From assembly GCA_030583905.1 (NCBI GenBank), contig CP129481.1:3874136-3938135 (forward strand): DNA of 64,000 nucleotides. Direction: 5' to 3'. Below the pieces are notes generated by a model, which was given only the letters and a program-made list of their open reading frames with translations, did no database searches and was not told the origin of the DNA. This DNA is from Anaerolineales bacterium. Lineage in GTDB: Bacteria > Chloroflexota > Anaerolineae > Anaerolineales > Villigracilaceae. A program made the position numbers and the translations under genes. Within the stretch, counting starts at the first letter, position 1. Every line of letters starts with the position of its first letter. Shown here piece by piece: positions 35,682-43,179 of the stretch.

Positions 35682-35725
35682 AAGGTTGGCAGGTTTGAAA
35701 GTTCAACGTTCCAACATGTGGACGT

Positions 35726-36610
35726 TCAAACGATCTCCACCCCCGCCAGTTTCTCGATCACACCCACTACAGCGGAATTATCCAACTCGCCCATGCCATG
35801 TTCGATCATCTGCTGGAAGAATTTCGTATTCTCTTCGGTCGCTGAAATGGGAATGTCGTATTCCTTCGCGGTGTCGAGCACGATGCCCATATCCTTCAAT
35901 TGCATGTACGCCTTGAAGCCGGGCTGACGGTTGCCGTCGAACAGACGCGGCGGCTTGACATCCAGCGACCAGCACTGCGCCGCGCCGCCCTTGATGGCGT
36001 CCACCACCTTGCGCGGATCGACGCCCGCCTTCTTCGAGAAGACCAGCAGTTCGCCCATCGCCACCATCTGCGCGGCGACCATGATCTGATTGGCGGCTTT
36101 TGCCACCTGCCCTGCGCCCGCCTCGCCGACGTGGGTGACGGTCTTGCCCATTGCCTCAAAGACTGGCATGACCGTTTCCAGCGCTTCCGCTTCGCCGCCG
36201 ACCATGATGGTCAACGTGGCGTTCTTCGCGCCAATGTCACCGCCGGAGACCGGCGCATCCAACGCGGACACACCTTTCTCCTTCAACTTCTCCGCGATCA
36301 TACGCGCGGACGCCGGTTTGATGGTGGAGTTGTCCACGAAGATCAGCCCTGCGCGCGCGCCCGCGATGATGCCGTTTTCGCCGAGCACGACCTTTTCCAC
36401 GTCGGGGGAATCAGGCAGGTTGGTGAAAACGATATCCACCTGGCGGGCAACTTCGGCGGGGGAAGAAGCGGAGCTCGCTCCTTCCGCGGCGAGTTCATCC
36501 ACTGCGGCTTGCGAGCGGTTGTGGACGATGACGGGAAATCCCGCTTTCAAAATATTCCGCGCAATCGACTTGCCCATCAATCCCAGACCGATATATCCAA
36601 CTCTTAACAT
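35726..36610 (-). CDS. NAD(P)-dependent beta-hydroxyacid dehydrogenase (3-HIBADH/GarR-like)
   Basis: A 294-aa dehydrogenase of the 3-hydroxyisobutyrate/tartronate-semialdehyde reductase family. The nucleotide-binding motif is GLGLMG at residues 8-13, with 'VIVHNRS' suggesting NADPH preference (HNRS). 'DAPVSGGDIGAKNATLTIMVGG' is the substrate motif, and the catalytic Lys is in 'GAGQVAKAANQIMV'. Typical family length is 290-300 aa. An AAGGAG site and a TATAAT box (36640-36645) precede the ATG. The exact hydroxyacid cannot be named from sequence. Confidence 0.93.
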   Translation of the reverse strand: MLRVGYIGLGLMGKSIARNILKAGFPVIVHNRSQAAVDELAAEGASSASSPAEVARQVDIVFTNLPDSPDVEKVVLGENGIIAGARAGLIFVDNSTIKPASARMIAEKLKEKGVSALDAPVSGGDIGAKNATLTIMVGGEAEALETVMPVFEAMGKTVTHVGEAGAGQVAKAANQIMVAAQMVAMGELLVFSKKAGVDPRKVVDAIKGGAAQCWSLDVKPPRLFDGNRQPGFKAYMQLKDMGIVLDTAKEYDIPISATEENTKFFQQMIEHGMGELDNSAVVGVIEKLAGVEIV

Positions 36611-36639
36611 GAAGAGACTCCTTGATTGAGAATGGCATG

Positions 36640-36645
36640 ATTATA
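36640..36645 (-). promoter_or_regulatory. -10 box of beta-hydroxyacid dehydrogenase gene
   Basis: TATAAT on the minus strand, 29 nt before the ATG at 36610, with AAGGAG at 36618-36623. This is a conventional leadered promoter. Confidence 0.5.
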
Positions 36646-36660
36646 ACGTGCGGCATACAT

Positions 36661-36731
36661 AAAACGAACCGCCAAGCTCGCCGGGAACGCAAAGAAATAC
36701 ATCGTAGCGCTCATGGCGTTCTTAGCGGTTA
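36661..36731. repeat. Degenerate 'cell-housekeeping' intergenic repeat
   Basis: Sequence of the style AACCGCTAAGAACGC...CGGGAACGCAAAG with imperfect inverted ends (AACCGCCAAG ... CTTAGCGGTT). A related string (GACCGCGAAGCGCGCGAAAGAACGCC) is seen at 41773-41800 after herA. It looks like a dispersed non-coding repeat rather than a gene. Confidence 0.4.
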
Positions 36732-36738
36732 ATAGAAG

Positions 36739-36770
36739 AACCCTCCCACATCGTGATTTTTGGGAGGGTT
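36739..36770 (-). terminator. Terminator of SIMPL gene
   Basis: AACCCTCCC (36739-36747) pairs with GGGAGGGTT (36762-36770); on the minus strand it follows the SIMPL stop by about 10 nt and is followed by CTTCTATT, a weak T-tract. Confidence 0.6.
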
Positions 36771-36780
36771 GGGAAAGGTC

Positions 36781-37506
36781 TTACTTGATGGTGTAGACGA
36801 TGTTGACCGTGACGCTGATCGCCAGTTGACCGGGTTGGATCGGCACTGCCGCGGCTTCCATGGCTGCGCCGCCACCGCCGCCCTTGCCTTCAAAGTAAGG
36901 CGTCGGGCTGCTTTCGTAGTAGCTGATGGTCTGGACGTCCACGAGGCTCAAACCGGCGGCTTCCGCCAGACCCTGAGCTTCGCTCTTGGCGTCTGCCACA
37001 GCCAATGTGCGGGCTTCGTCGGTGGCTTTGGTCTTGTCCGCCACGTCGAACTGGATGCTGTAGATGCTGTTCGCGCCCGCGCTGATGGCGGCATCGAGCA
37101 GGTCGCCCAGTTTGTCGAGGTCGCGCACGGTCACGTTGACGGTGTTATCCACCACGTAGGTCGTGCCCGAGATCTGTCCCATCGGGTCGTATTGCTGGTT
37201 CGACCAGATGCTGAAGTTGGTGGTGCGGATGTCCTTGGCATCCACGCCGAAGTCCTTGATGGCTTCGATCACCGCCGTGGTCTGGGTCTTGTTGACCTCG
37301 ACCGCCTCGGAAGCGTTCTCGCGCTGGGTGTTCACACCGACATTAATATAGGCAATGTCCGGGGTCAGGTACACAACCCCAAGACCGCTCACATTCAACG
37401 TGCGCAAATTCTCAGGCGCCGCCTGGTTGATGGTGGTCGGTCCGCAGGCGCTCACGACGAGAGCCAGAACCGCCAGAATGGCAAAAACAAAATATTTCGT
37501 ACGCAT
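36781..37506 (-). CDS. SIMPL-domain (DUF541) lipoprotein
   Basis: A 241-aa exported protein. A signal peptide with lipobox 'LALVVSAC' (Cys at about residue 21) anchors it. The SIMPL/DUF541 features are 'LNVSGLGVVYLTPDIAYINVGV' and 'NKTQTTAVIEAIKDFGVDAKDIRTTNFSIWSN', then the C-terminal 'SEAQGLAEAAGLSLVDVQTISYYESS'. The function of SIMPL proteins is unclear; some relate to oxidative stress or envelope integrity. A Gly-rich patch (GKGGGGGAAMEAA) near the end is typical. Start 37506 has AAGGAG. Divergent from nurA. Confidence 0.92.
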   Translation of the reverse strand: MRTKYFVFAILAVLALVVSACGPTTINQAAPENLRTLNVSGLGVVYLTPDIAYINVGVNTQRENASEAVEVNKTQTTAVIEAIKDFGVDAKDIRTTNFSIWSNQQYDPMGQISGTTYVVDNTVNVTVRDLDKLGDLLDAAISAGANSIYSIQFDVADKTKATDEARTLAVADAKSEAQGLAEAAGLSLVDVQTISYYESSPTPYFEGKGGGGGAAMEAAAVPIQPGQLAISVTVNIVYTIK

Positions 37507-37629
37507 GGTAGTCTCCTTGGTTATAGTATTGCACAATTCAGACGCGCGCGCCATGAAAAAGTTCCCGCCCAAAACTTGAATTTTGGACCAATACCGGCTA
37601 CAATCTTGCACAAATGTTCTAAGGACGCC

Positions 37630-38799
37630 ATGCCGATCAATTATCAGGAAATCTACACCCAGATCAAACAGGTAGGCTTGGGCGCCAAGGAGAGACGGAA
37701 GAAGAAAGAGGAAGCGCAGGAACAGGCGCAGAACCTCCTCGAAACCTATTCTTCCCAACTTGACTTCCTGCGCTCGAAAGCGGAGTCCGCCAAGGCGGCG
37801 GATGCCAATCTCCGCTGTGCCGTGCCGCTGGATGAAGAACTCGCCTCCTCCCACCCGCTGCCTGATGCAACACCCCAAGCGACCCTCATCGCCGCCGACG
37901 GTTCGCAGATCGTCCCGAATCGACATGACGCGCTTCAATATTACGTCATCAATGTTGGCGCGATCGCTATGCAGATCGGCTCTGGAAATACCCCCGAAGT
38001 TGTTACGGACACCGAGTTGCGTGTGCTGGACGAATTCGACGACACATTTTTCAGCGAGGGGCAAATTGCCTTGCAGCGTGATGTTGCCGAGCGCAAGAAA
38101 TTGCTCGAAATGGCGAAGAACTACTCAGGCACGATCATTGCCATCACCGAAGGTCAATTGGAATTATGGGGTTCGGTGGATAATGAAAATGCCAGAGAAT
38201 TCGAGAAAAATTTGCAGGACTATTTGAACGTCCTTGAACAATTGCAACACCAGGGAATCATTGCAGGCGGCTATGTGGACAAGCCCGGCGCAAACTGGTT
38301 CGTGAAACTGCTTGAAATTGCAGGTACCCCAGACGCCGAATTGAAGAACGTCCGCAAGAACCGTTTATTGGCTGGCGTAACAGACCTATGGATGTTCAGC
38401 CAGATTTTGGGCGAGCATGAACGCTCTGCAGTCTTTGCGCTACAAGCCAAATCTGCTGAAAAATACCAAGGCGCGCTTGCCATTCATTTCTTTTACATCA
38501 ATGTTGGGGATGCAAAACGCCCCAAAATCGCGCGTGTGGATGTGCCGCTTTGGGTGGCGGAAAGCCCGTCCATGTTGAATACTTTGCACGCGGTTCTGGT
38601 CGAGCAATCGAAGATCATGGGCAAAGCGCCGTTCCCATATTTGTTGCATCGCGCCCATGAAATTGCCGTGGTTACCCACCGCGAAAAAGAAGAAATTGAC
38701 AGGATGCTTTCAAGGGAAATCTTGTCAAATGCTGGCGAATTGGGTGAAAAGTCGGGCAAACAGTCCGCGAAGGATTTGAAGGGTAGAACGAGACGATAA
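37630..38799 (+). CDS. nurA: NurA-domain 5'-3' nuclease
   Basis: A 389-aa protein with the NurA fold, the nuclease that resects DNA ends with HerA. The first metal-binding motif is 'IAADGSQI' (Asp90, in the DGS triplet). The second acidic region is 'GGYVDKPGANW' near residue 218. 'VAESPSMLNTLHAVLVEQSKI...YPYLLHRAHEIAVV' at the C-terminus matches the family ('FPYPYPLxxAHxxAxI'). An N-terminal coiled coil (residues 15-55) precedes the catalytic core. It is followed by a HAS-barrel-like gene and, after a repeat-embedded GIY-YIG gene, by herA. Confidence 0.9.
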   Translation: MPINYQEIYTQIKQVGLGAKERRKKKEEAQEQAQNLLETYSSQLDFLRSKAESAKAADANLRCAVPLDEELASSHPLPDATPQATLIAADGSQIVPNRHDALQYYVINVGAIAMQIGSGNTPEVVTDTELRVLDEFDDTFFSEGQIALQRDVAERKKLLEMAKNYSGTIIAITEGQLELWGSVDNENAREFEKNLQDYLNVLEQLQHQGIIAGGYVDKPGANWFVKLLEIAGTPDAELKNVRKNRLLAGVTDLWMFSQILGEHERSAVFALQAKSAEKYQGALAIHFFYINVGDAKRPKIARVDVPLWVAESPSMLNTLHAVLVEQSKIMGKAPFPYLLHRAHEIAVVTHREKEEIDRMLSREILSNAGELGEKSGKQSAKDLKGRTRR

Positions 38800-38802
38800 A
38801 TC

Positions 38803-38849
38803 GTAGGGGCGCGGTCCTCGCGCCCTGGGCGGGGAGACCCCGCCCCTAC
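38803..38849. repeat. GTAGGGGCG hairpin repeat between nurA and HAS-barrel gene
   Basis: GTAGGGGCG (38803-38811) pairs with CGCCCCTAC (38841-38849); the internal part has a second small stem (GCGCGGTCCTCGCGC). The same core (CCGTAGGGGCG) makes the hairpins at 45603-45659 and the palindrome at 46002-46043. Confidence 0.65.
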
Positions 38850-38864
38850 GGAGGAATGGAATTT

Positions 38865-39458
38865 ATGACACAACCAATCGAGATCGGACGTTTACTTCGG
38901 GCAGGGACGACGGGCTTCATTGCGGGCTGCCGTGTGAACCAGTTGAGCGTGCCTTCGTTCGGGGCGCTGGTGCGCGCGCCGTTGACAGACGGGTATCAGG
39001 TCTATGGCTTGATCCACGATATTCACATTGACGATGACGGGCTGGTGCGCCAACTCGTGACCGCCGACGGCGTGAGCGAGGAAGTGATGAAGGACAACCG
39101 TGAGCGCCGCATTGTGCCCGTGGAGATGTCCGTGCTGGCGGTGGGATATGAGCAGGATGGCAGGGTCCATCACCTGCTGCCGCCCCGTCCACCGTTGAGT
39201 TTGGATGTGATCTATGCCTGCGATGACAAGGACATTATTCGCTTCACCGAGCGGTTCGGGTATTTCCGTCATATCCTGAACGGCAAGGATGTGCCAGTCG
39301 GGGAAGTGGTGGCGGCGCATATCTTGCAGGCGGGGAGAGCTAGAGGAGTGGAAAGTGGAAAGTGGATAGAAAGTGCTACTCAGGAAGTGATCACGTTGCT
39401 GCGCGATGATTATCCGACGTTGATGTCCGTGCTGGGCGCGCTGGCGGATGTTTCTTGA
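38865..39458 (+). CDS. Free-standing HAS-barrel-like protein between NurA and HerA
   Basis: A 197-aa protein without a named domain. Its N-terminal 60 residues (IGRLLRAGTTGFIAGCRV ... FGALVRAPL ... YGLIHDI) parallel the first 55 residues of the HerA protein in this window (IGYLVGGG...FRVRL...GAFVVIQ...YYGIVTDI), which in HerA form the HAS barrel that docks NurA. The rest is alpha/beta ('HHLLPPRPPLSLDVIYAC', 'VGEVVAAHILQAGR'). ATG 38865 is chosen because the GGAGG at 38850-38854 is only 1 nt from the alternative ATG at 38856. It probably works with NurA/HerA. Confidence 0.75.
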   Translation: MTQPIEIGRLLRAGTTGFIAGCRVNQLSVPSFGALVRAPLTDGYQVYGLIHDIHIDDDGLVRQLVTADGVSEEVMKDNRERRIVPVEMSVLAVGYEQDGRVHHLLPPRPPLSLDVIYACDDKDIIRFTERFGYFRHILNGKDVPVGEVVAAHILQAGRARGVESGKWIESATQEVITLLRDDYPTLMSVLGALADVS

Positions 39459-39545
39459 TGTCGTTGCGAGGAGCGAAGCGACGAAGCAATCTCCATATTA
39501 TGAGGAGACTGCTTCGGCAAAACCAAGAGCGCCTCGCAGCGACAT
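39458..39545. repeat. Dispersed inverted-end repeat, left of GIY-YIG gene
   Basis: An 88-bp element with 14-bp ends ATGTCGTTGCGAGG (39458-39471) and CCTCGCAGCGACAT (39532-39545). The internal part includes GCAATCTCC...GGAGACTGC pairs, so the whole folds into a long hairpin. A sister copy begins at 39865, on the other side of the GIY-YIG gene, in the same orientation. Confidence 0.8.
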
Positions 39546-39565
39546 TGAAATAGCGGAACTTTTAT

Positions 39566-39862
39566 ATGGCAGTTGGAAAACAATACTGCATTTACATTAT
39601 GACCAATGCTCATAATACCGTTTTATATACTGGCGTGACGAATAACCTTGCACGGAGAGTGTATGAACACAGGAATGGGTTGGGCGGTATTTTTACGAAG
39701 AAATATAACATTGTGAAACTTGTTTACTATGAGATCACAGAGAACGTCCATGCCGCGCTCGCACGAGAGAAGCAGATCAAAGGCGGTTCCCGCAAGAAGA
39801 AGATCGATTTGGTGAATAGTATGAATCCTGAATGGAAAGATTTGTATGAGGAAATAATTTGA
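39566..39862 (+). CDS. GIY-YIG nuclease domain protein
   Basis: A 98-aa single-domain GIY-YIG protein of the YhbQ/UvrC-N type. The motif is spread as 'YCIYIMTN...VLYTGVTNNLARRVYEHRNG', with the catalytic Arg in the following helix and Glu in 'TENVHAALAREKQIKGGSR', then 'KKIDLVNSMNPEWKDL', a common ending of this family. Function of such stand-alone proteins is unclear. It is bracketed by two copies of the same dispersed repeat and interrupts the nurA-herA gene run, so it may have arrived with the repeat. Confidence 0.92.
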   Translation: MAVGKQYCIYIMTNAHNTVLYTGVTNNLARRVYEHRNGLGGIFTKKYNIVKLVYYEITENVHAALAREKQIKGGSRKKKIDLVNSMNPEWKDLYEEII

Positions 39863-39864
39863 GC

Positions 39865-40022
39865 ATGTCGTTGCGAGTCTTCGAGAAGCAATCTTCAGAT
39901 AACGAGGAGACTGCTTCGGCAAAAGCAAGAGCGCCTCGCAGCGACATATGAAATGAGGAGATTGCTTCGGGCGCCCCTGAAAAATATCGGGACAGGCGAG
40001 TAAGAGCGCTCCTCGCAATGAC
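39865..40022. repeat. Dispersed inverted-end repeat, right of GIY-YIG gene (plus partial copy)
   Basis: 39865-39947 is a near-copy of 39458-39545 with the shared internal string GAGGAGACTGCTTCGGCAAAA. It is followed at 39949-40022 by a second, partial member (GAGGAGATTGCTTCGGGCG ... CTCCTCGCAATGACGG). Together they fill the gap before herA. Confidence 0.75.
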
Positions 40023-40058
40023 GGTAATCTAAAATCGAAAATAATCACGGAGTGATTT

Positions 40059-41759
40059 ATGAATATACAACGAACTCAAATTGGCTACTTGGTCGGCGGC
40101 GGGTTGAAGGAAAACTTCCGCGTGCGGCTCACCGTCTCTCCGCAGGAGATTCAGGAGGGGGCGTTCGTCGTCATTCAGAGCGGATGGTGGAATTACTACG
40201 GCATCGTGACCGACATCCAACTCGGCGCAACGGACCCGCGCTTTGCCGACGAGCAGATGGAAGGACGTTTCCCGAAGCACATTTCGGATGCGCTGCACAA
40301 GAAAGCCCTGTATGCCAATCTCGAAGTGCTGCCGAATTTGATGCTGGAGGTGGGACCCGACGAGGGTTCGCCCGAGTATGCACAATGGCGCAATGGACTG
40401 AAAGAAGAGCCGCGCATTTTGCCCGTCAAGAATGTGCCGCCGCACCACGCGGTCGTGTCGCTGGCGAATGAGGGTGATATCGCCGAAATCTTCGGTGACC
40501 CGCACAAGGACGGCAACTTCATCATCGGGTATACGCGCGAGCAGAACCATCCCGTGTGCATTGACTTGGACAAGTTCGTACAGCGCTCGTCCGGCGTGTT
40601 CGGGGCGACGGGCACGGGCAAGTCGTTCCTGACGCGTCTGGTGCTGGCGGGACTGATGAAGCACAATCAGGCGTCGGTGTTGGTGCTGGATATGCACAAC
40701 GAGTATGGGTTTGACGATGTGGCGTCAGACACGAAAAAAGCCGTGAAGGGCTTGAAGACCCTGTTCAAGAGCGGAGTCCGATGCGTTGGCTTGGGAGCAG
40801 GTAGCACCATCAGGGGCAACCAGGTCGATTTCAATCTGGAAATCTCCACGGGTGACATTTCCACAAGCGATATCGAAACGCTTTCACGCGAGTTGAACCT
40901 GCGCGAGACCACGCCGACCATCCTGAATGCGTTGTACACCACGTTTCGGGAGAAGTGGTTTGCGGCGTTTCGCGGGATGAATCGCGATACGGTTGTTTTT
41001 GAAGATGAAAAGGGAAGGAAGAAGGAAGAGCCGGCGGAGGGGAGCGTGGCGAAGTGGGCGCTGGAGAACGGTGTGAATGTGATGGCGGCGGAAGCGCTTC
41101 ATGACAAACTGCGCAGGCTGTTCGGCAAGCCCTATATCGTGGACCAAGCCGCGGCGGATTCGGTGGCGCAGATCATCCAGTCGTTGGAGGCGGGCAAGCA
41201 TGTGGTGCTGTCGTTCGGCGAGCATGAAAGCGACCTGGATTATCTGCTGGTGTCGAATTTGATCACGCGCAAGATCCGCGCGGCGTGGGAGAAGAAGACC
41301 AATGAATTCCGCACGCACGGAGCGGGGGAGCCGCGTCCGTTGATCATTGTGGTGGAGGAGGCGCATAAACTGCTCAACCGCGAGATGGCGGCGCAGACGA
41401 CCTTTGCGACCATCGCGCGCGAGTTGCGCAAATATTATGTGACGCTGTTGATCGTGGACCAGCGTCCGTCGCAGATCTATGATGAGGTGATGAGTCAGTT
41501 GGGCACACGCATCAGCGGCTGGCTGGGCGATGACCTGGATATTCAGGCGGTGCTTTCGGGTCTTTCGGGGCGCGATGCGCTGCGTGGGATGCTGGCGCGT
41601 TTACAGCCCAAGGAGGAGGTGCTGTTACTCGGTTGGGGCGTGCCGATGCCCCTGCCCGTGCGTTCACGCAGGTATGACGAGACGTTCTGGAAGGAAATGA
41701 GCGGGAAGGGCAGGAAGAGTAGTGAGGAGAGTTTGAGGGAGTTGGGGTTTGGCGGGTAG
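40059..41759 (+). CDS. herA: HerA-type DNA translocase ATPase
   Basis: A 566-aa FtsK/HerA-superfamily ATPase. Residues 1-60 resemble a HAS barrel. Walker A is GATGTGKS (about 182-189), Walker B 'IIVVEEAHKLLN' (about 425-436), with the sensor/arginine region 'RELRKYYVTLLIVDQRPSQI'. 'GNFIIGYTREQNHPVCIDLDKF' just before Walker A is typical of HerA. It should form a hexamer that drives NurA in DNA end resection. A GGAG site lies 7-10 bp before ATG 40059. The gene ends in a strong terminator. Confidence 0.93.
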   Translation: MNIQRTQIGYLVGGGLKENFRVRLTVSPQEIQEGAFVVIQSGWWNYYGIVTDIQLGATDPRFADEQMEGRFPKHISDALHKKALYANLEVLPNLMLEVGPDEGSPEYAQWRNGLKEEPRILPVKNVPPHHAVVSLANEGDIAEIFGDPHKDGNFIIGYTREQNHPVCIDLDKFVQRSSGVFGATGTGKSFLTRLVLAGLMKHNQASVLVLDMHNEYGFDDVASDTKKAVKGLKTLFKSGVRCVGLGAGSTIRGNQVDFNLEISTGDISTSDIETLSRELNLRETTPTILNALYTTFREKWFAAFRGMNRDTVVFEDEKGRKKEEPAEGSVAKWALENGVNVMAAEALHDKLRRLFGKPYIVDQAAADSVAQIIQSLEAGKHVVLSFGEHESDLDYLLVSNLITRKIRAAWEKKTNEFRTHGAGEPRPLIIVVEEAHKLLNREMAAQTTFATIARELRKYYVTLLIVDQRPSQIYDEVMSQLGTRISGWLGDDLDIQAVLSGLSGRDALRGMLARLQPKEEVLLLGWGVPMPLPVRSRRYDETFWKEMSGKGRKSSEESLRELGFGG

Positions 41760-41809
41760 GTTGGTGGGACGCTGACCGCGAAGCGCGCGAAAGAACGCCG
41801 ATTTTTGAA

Positions 41810-41840
41810 GGCGGACAAGTCATCTGACTTGTCCGCCTTT
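41810..41840 (+). terminator. Rho-independent terminator of herA
   Basis: GGCGGACAAGT (41810-41820) pairs with ACTTGTCCGCC (41827-41837), extendable by two more pairs, followed by TTTTAGTTTATAT. It lies 51 bp after the herA stop and separates it from the restriction-modification island. Confidence 0.85.
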
Positions 41841-41857
41841 TAGTTTATATGGTTTTC

Positions 41858-41894
41858 AATGTCACTTATTTCAGGTTGCGATTTGAGTGACATT
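41858..41894. promoter_or_regulatory. Candidate controller-protein operator (C-box)
   Basis: A perfect 9-bp inverted repeat, AATGTCACT at 41858-41866 and AGTGACATT at 41886-41894, centre-to-centre 28 bp. The right arm lies between a TTGCGA -35-like hexamer (41876-41881) and a TACACT -10-like hexamer (41898-41903); the left arm lies upstream of the -35. This layout fits autoregulation by the adjacent controller protein. Confidence 0.55.
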
Positions 41895-41897
41895 CCG

Positions 41898-41903
41898 TAC
41901 ACT
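41898..41903 (+). promoter_or_regulatory. -10-like box of controller gene, leaderless spacing
   Basis: TACACT, then TGCCAC (6 nt), then ATG at 41910. A TTGCGA -35-like hexamer is 16 bp upstream. Leaderless controller transcripts are known from several type II systems. Confidence 0.45.
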
Positions 41904-41909
41904 TGCCAC

Positions 41910-42188
41910 ATGACATCTATACCGCAAATCTCTCGTGAGCCTCAGGAAAAAGAATATCTCAAACTGCTTGGATTGAATATAAGAAAGTGGCGTGAAAAAA
42001 AAGGATATACCCAAGAAGAATTTGCGCCTATTGTTGGGATGACCCGTTCTTATATTACAGAGGTTGAAACTGGAAAAAGAAATATCTCTTTTTTGAACTT
42101 CATGAAAATAATCGAGGCATTGGATGTTGATGATTTATCCGTAAAGAAAATGCTACAAGAAATTCGTAGCCATTCAGGGGAGCAATAA
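41910..42188 (+). CDS. HTH (XRE) controller protein of the restriction-modification system
   Basis: A 92-aa helix-turn-helix protein like C proteins of type II systems. The HTH is 'GLNIRKWREKKGYTQEEFAPIVGM' continuing to 'RSYITEVETGKRNIS' (about residues 20-60), followed by the C-protein-like ending 'LNFMKIIEALDVDDLS'. ATG 41910 is chosen over 41859 because the operator and promoter-like elements fill the extra region. It lies 2 bp before the Dam-like methylase. It would time endonuclease expression after methylation. The DNA here is clearly more AT-rich than flanking genes. Confidence 0.82.
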   Translation: MTSIPQISREPQEKEYLKLLGLNIRKWREKKGYTQEEFAPIVGMTRSYITEVETGKRNISFLNFMKIIEALDVDDLSVKKMLQEIRSHSGEQ

Positions 42189-42190
42189 AC

Positions 42191-43168
42191 ATGTCGAAGG
42201 CTACAAAAAGAGCTTCAGAGACTCAAATTAATTACTCTCTAAATTTAGTTGTCGCGTCAGCAACAGCCAAACCTTTCTTGAAATGGGCGGGTGGTAAAGG
42301 GCAATTGATTGAAAGCCTTTCAAACCTTCTTCCTGTTGAAATGCGAACGGGTGAAATAAAAAAATATGCTGAACCATTTATTGGTGGCGGAGCATTATTT
42401 TTTTATGTTGCGCAAAATTACCCACAAATCGAAAAATTCTATATTTCGGATGCGAACCAAGAATTAGTCTTAGCGTACACGACAATTCAAAAAGATGTTG
42501 AAAGTTTGATTTCATTTCTTGCTGTATTAGAGAAAAAATACCATGCCTTAGATAACTTTGCTCAAAAAGAGTTTTTCTATGAGCAAAGAAAGAAATTTAA
42601 CGAAAAACTTCTAACCATTGATTACATTAATTTCGGAGCGGATTGGGTAGAACGGACCGCAGAAATCATCTTCCTAAACCGAACGTGCTTCAATGGCTTG
42701 TTCAGAGTCAATTCAAAGGGCGAATTCAATGTACCTTTTGGTGATTACAAAAACCCGAGAATATGCGATACGGATAATCTACGGGCGGTCTCTGCTTTAC
42801 TTCAAAAAACAGAAATCAAACTTGGTGATTTTACAGCTAGTGACAAATTTATCGACTCTTCTACGTTTGTTTACTTTGACCCACCTTATCGTCCAATAAG
42901 TAAAACGGCAAGTTTTAATTCATATTCAAAGTTTGAGTTTGGCGATGAAGCCCAAAAACGACTTGCTGAGTATTACGCTTTGCTATCCAAGAAAAAAGCA
43001 AAACTCATGCTTAGTAATTCAGATCCCAAGAACGAAGACCCTAACGACCATTTTTTTGAAGATTTATACAAAGATTTTCGAGTTGAACGAGTTGATGCTT
43101 CCCGCAATATAAACAGCAATGCAAGTAAACGAGGGAAGATAAAAGAGTTAGTAATCGTAAATTATTAG
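42191..43168 (+). CDS. Dam/DpnM-family DNA adenine N6-methyltransferase
   Basis: A 325-aa alpha-class (D12) adenine methyltransferase. 'FLKWAGGKGQLI' (residues 30-40) opens the SAM site, 'AEPFIGGGALFF' is the FxGxG motif, 'IIFLNRTCFNGLFRVNSKG' is the family's target-recognition hallmark, and the catalytic motif IV is 'YFDPPYRP' at about residue 228. The recognition sequence cannot be read from the protein, although many relatives modify GATC. It protects host DNA from the endonuclease encoded 11 bp downstream. Confidence 0.93.
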   Translation: MSKATKRASETQINYSLNLVVASATAKPFLKWAGGKGQLIESLSNLLPVEMRTGEIKKYAEPFIGGGALFFYVAQNYPQIEKFYISDANQELVLAYTTIQKDVESLISFLAVLEKKYHALDNFAQKEFFYEQRKKFNEKLLTIDYINFGADWVERTAEIIFLNRTCFNGLFRVNSKGEFNVPFGDYKNPRICDTDNLRAVSALLQKTEIKLGDFTASDKFIDSSTFVYFDPPYRPISKTASFNSYSKFEFGDEAQKRLAEYYALLSKKKAKLMLSNSDPKNEDPNDHFFEDLYKDFRVERVDASRNINSNASKRGKIKELVIVNY

Positions 43169-43179
43169 AAGGAGGAGAA

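Noticed and set aside
34683..35927. 414-codon plus-strand frame
   Set aside because: Covers three recognised minus-strand genes and has no conserved motif.
37507..38064. N-terminal extension of the SIMPL gene
   Set aside because: The extension is antisense to nurA; the lipoprotein signal peptide begins exactly at 37506 with a good ribosome-binding site.
39566..39862. GIY-YIG gene as a homing endonuclease in an intron
   Set aside because: It lies between complete genes and there is no interrupted coding sequence or intron-like fold around it.
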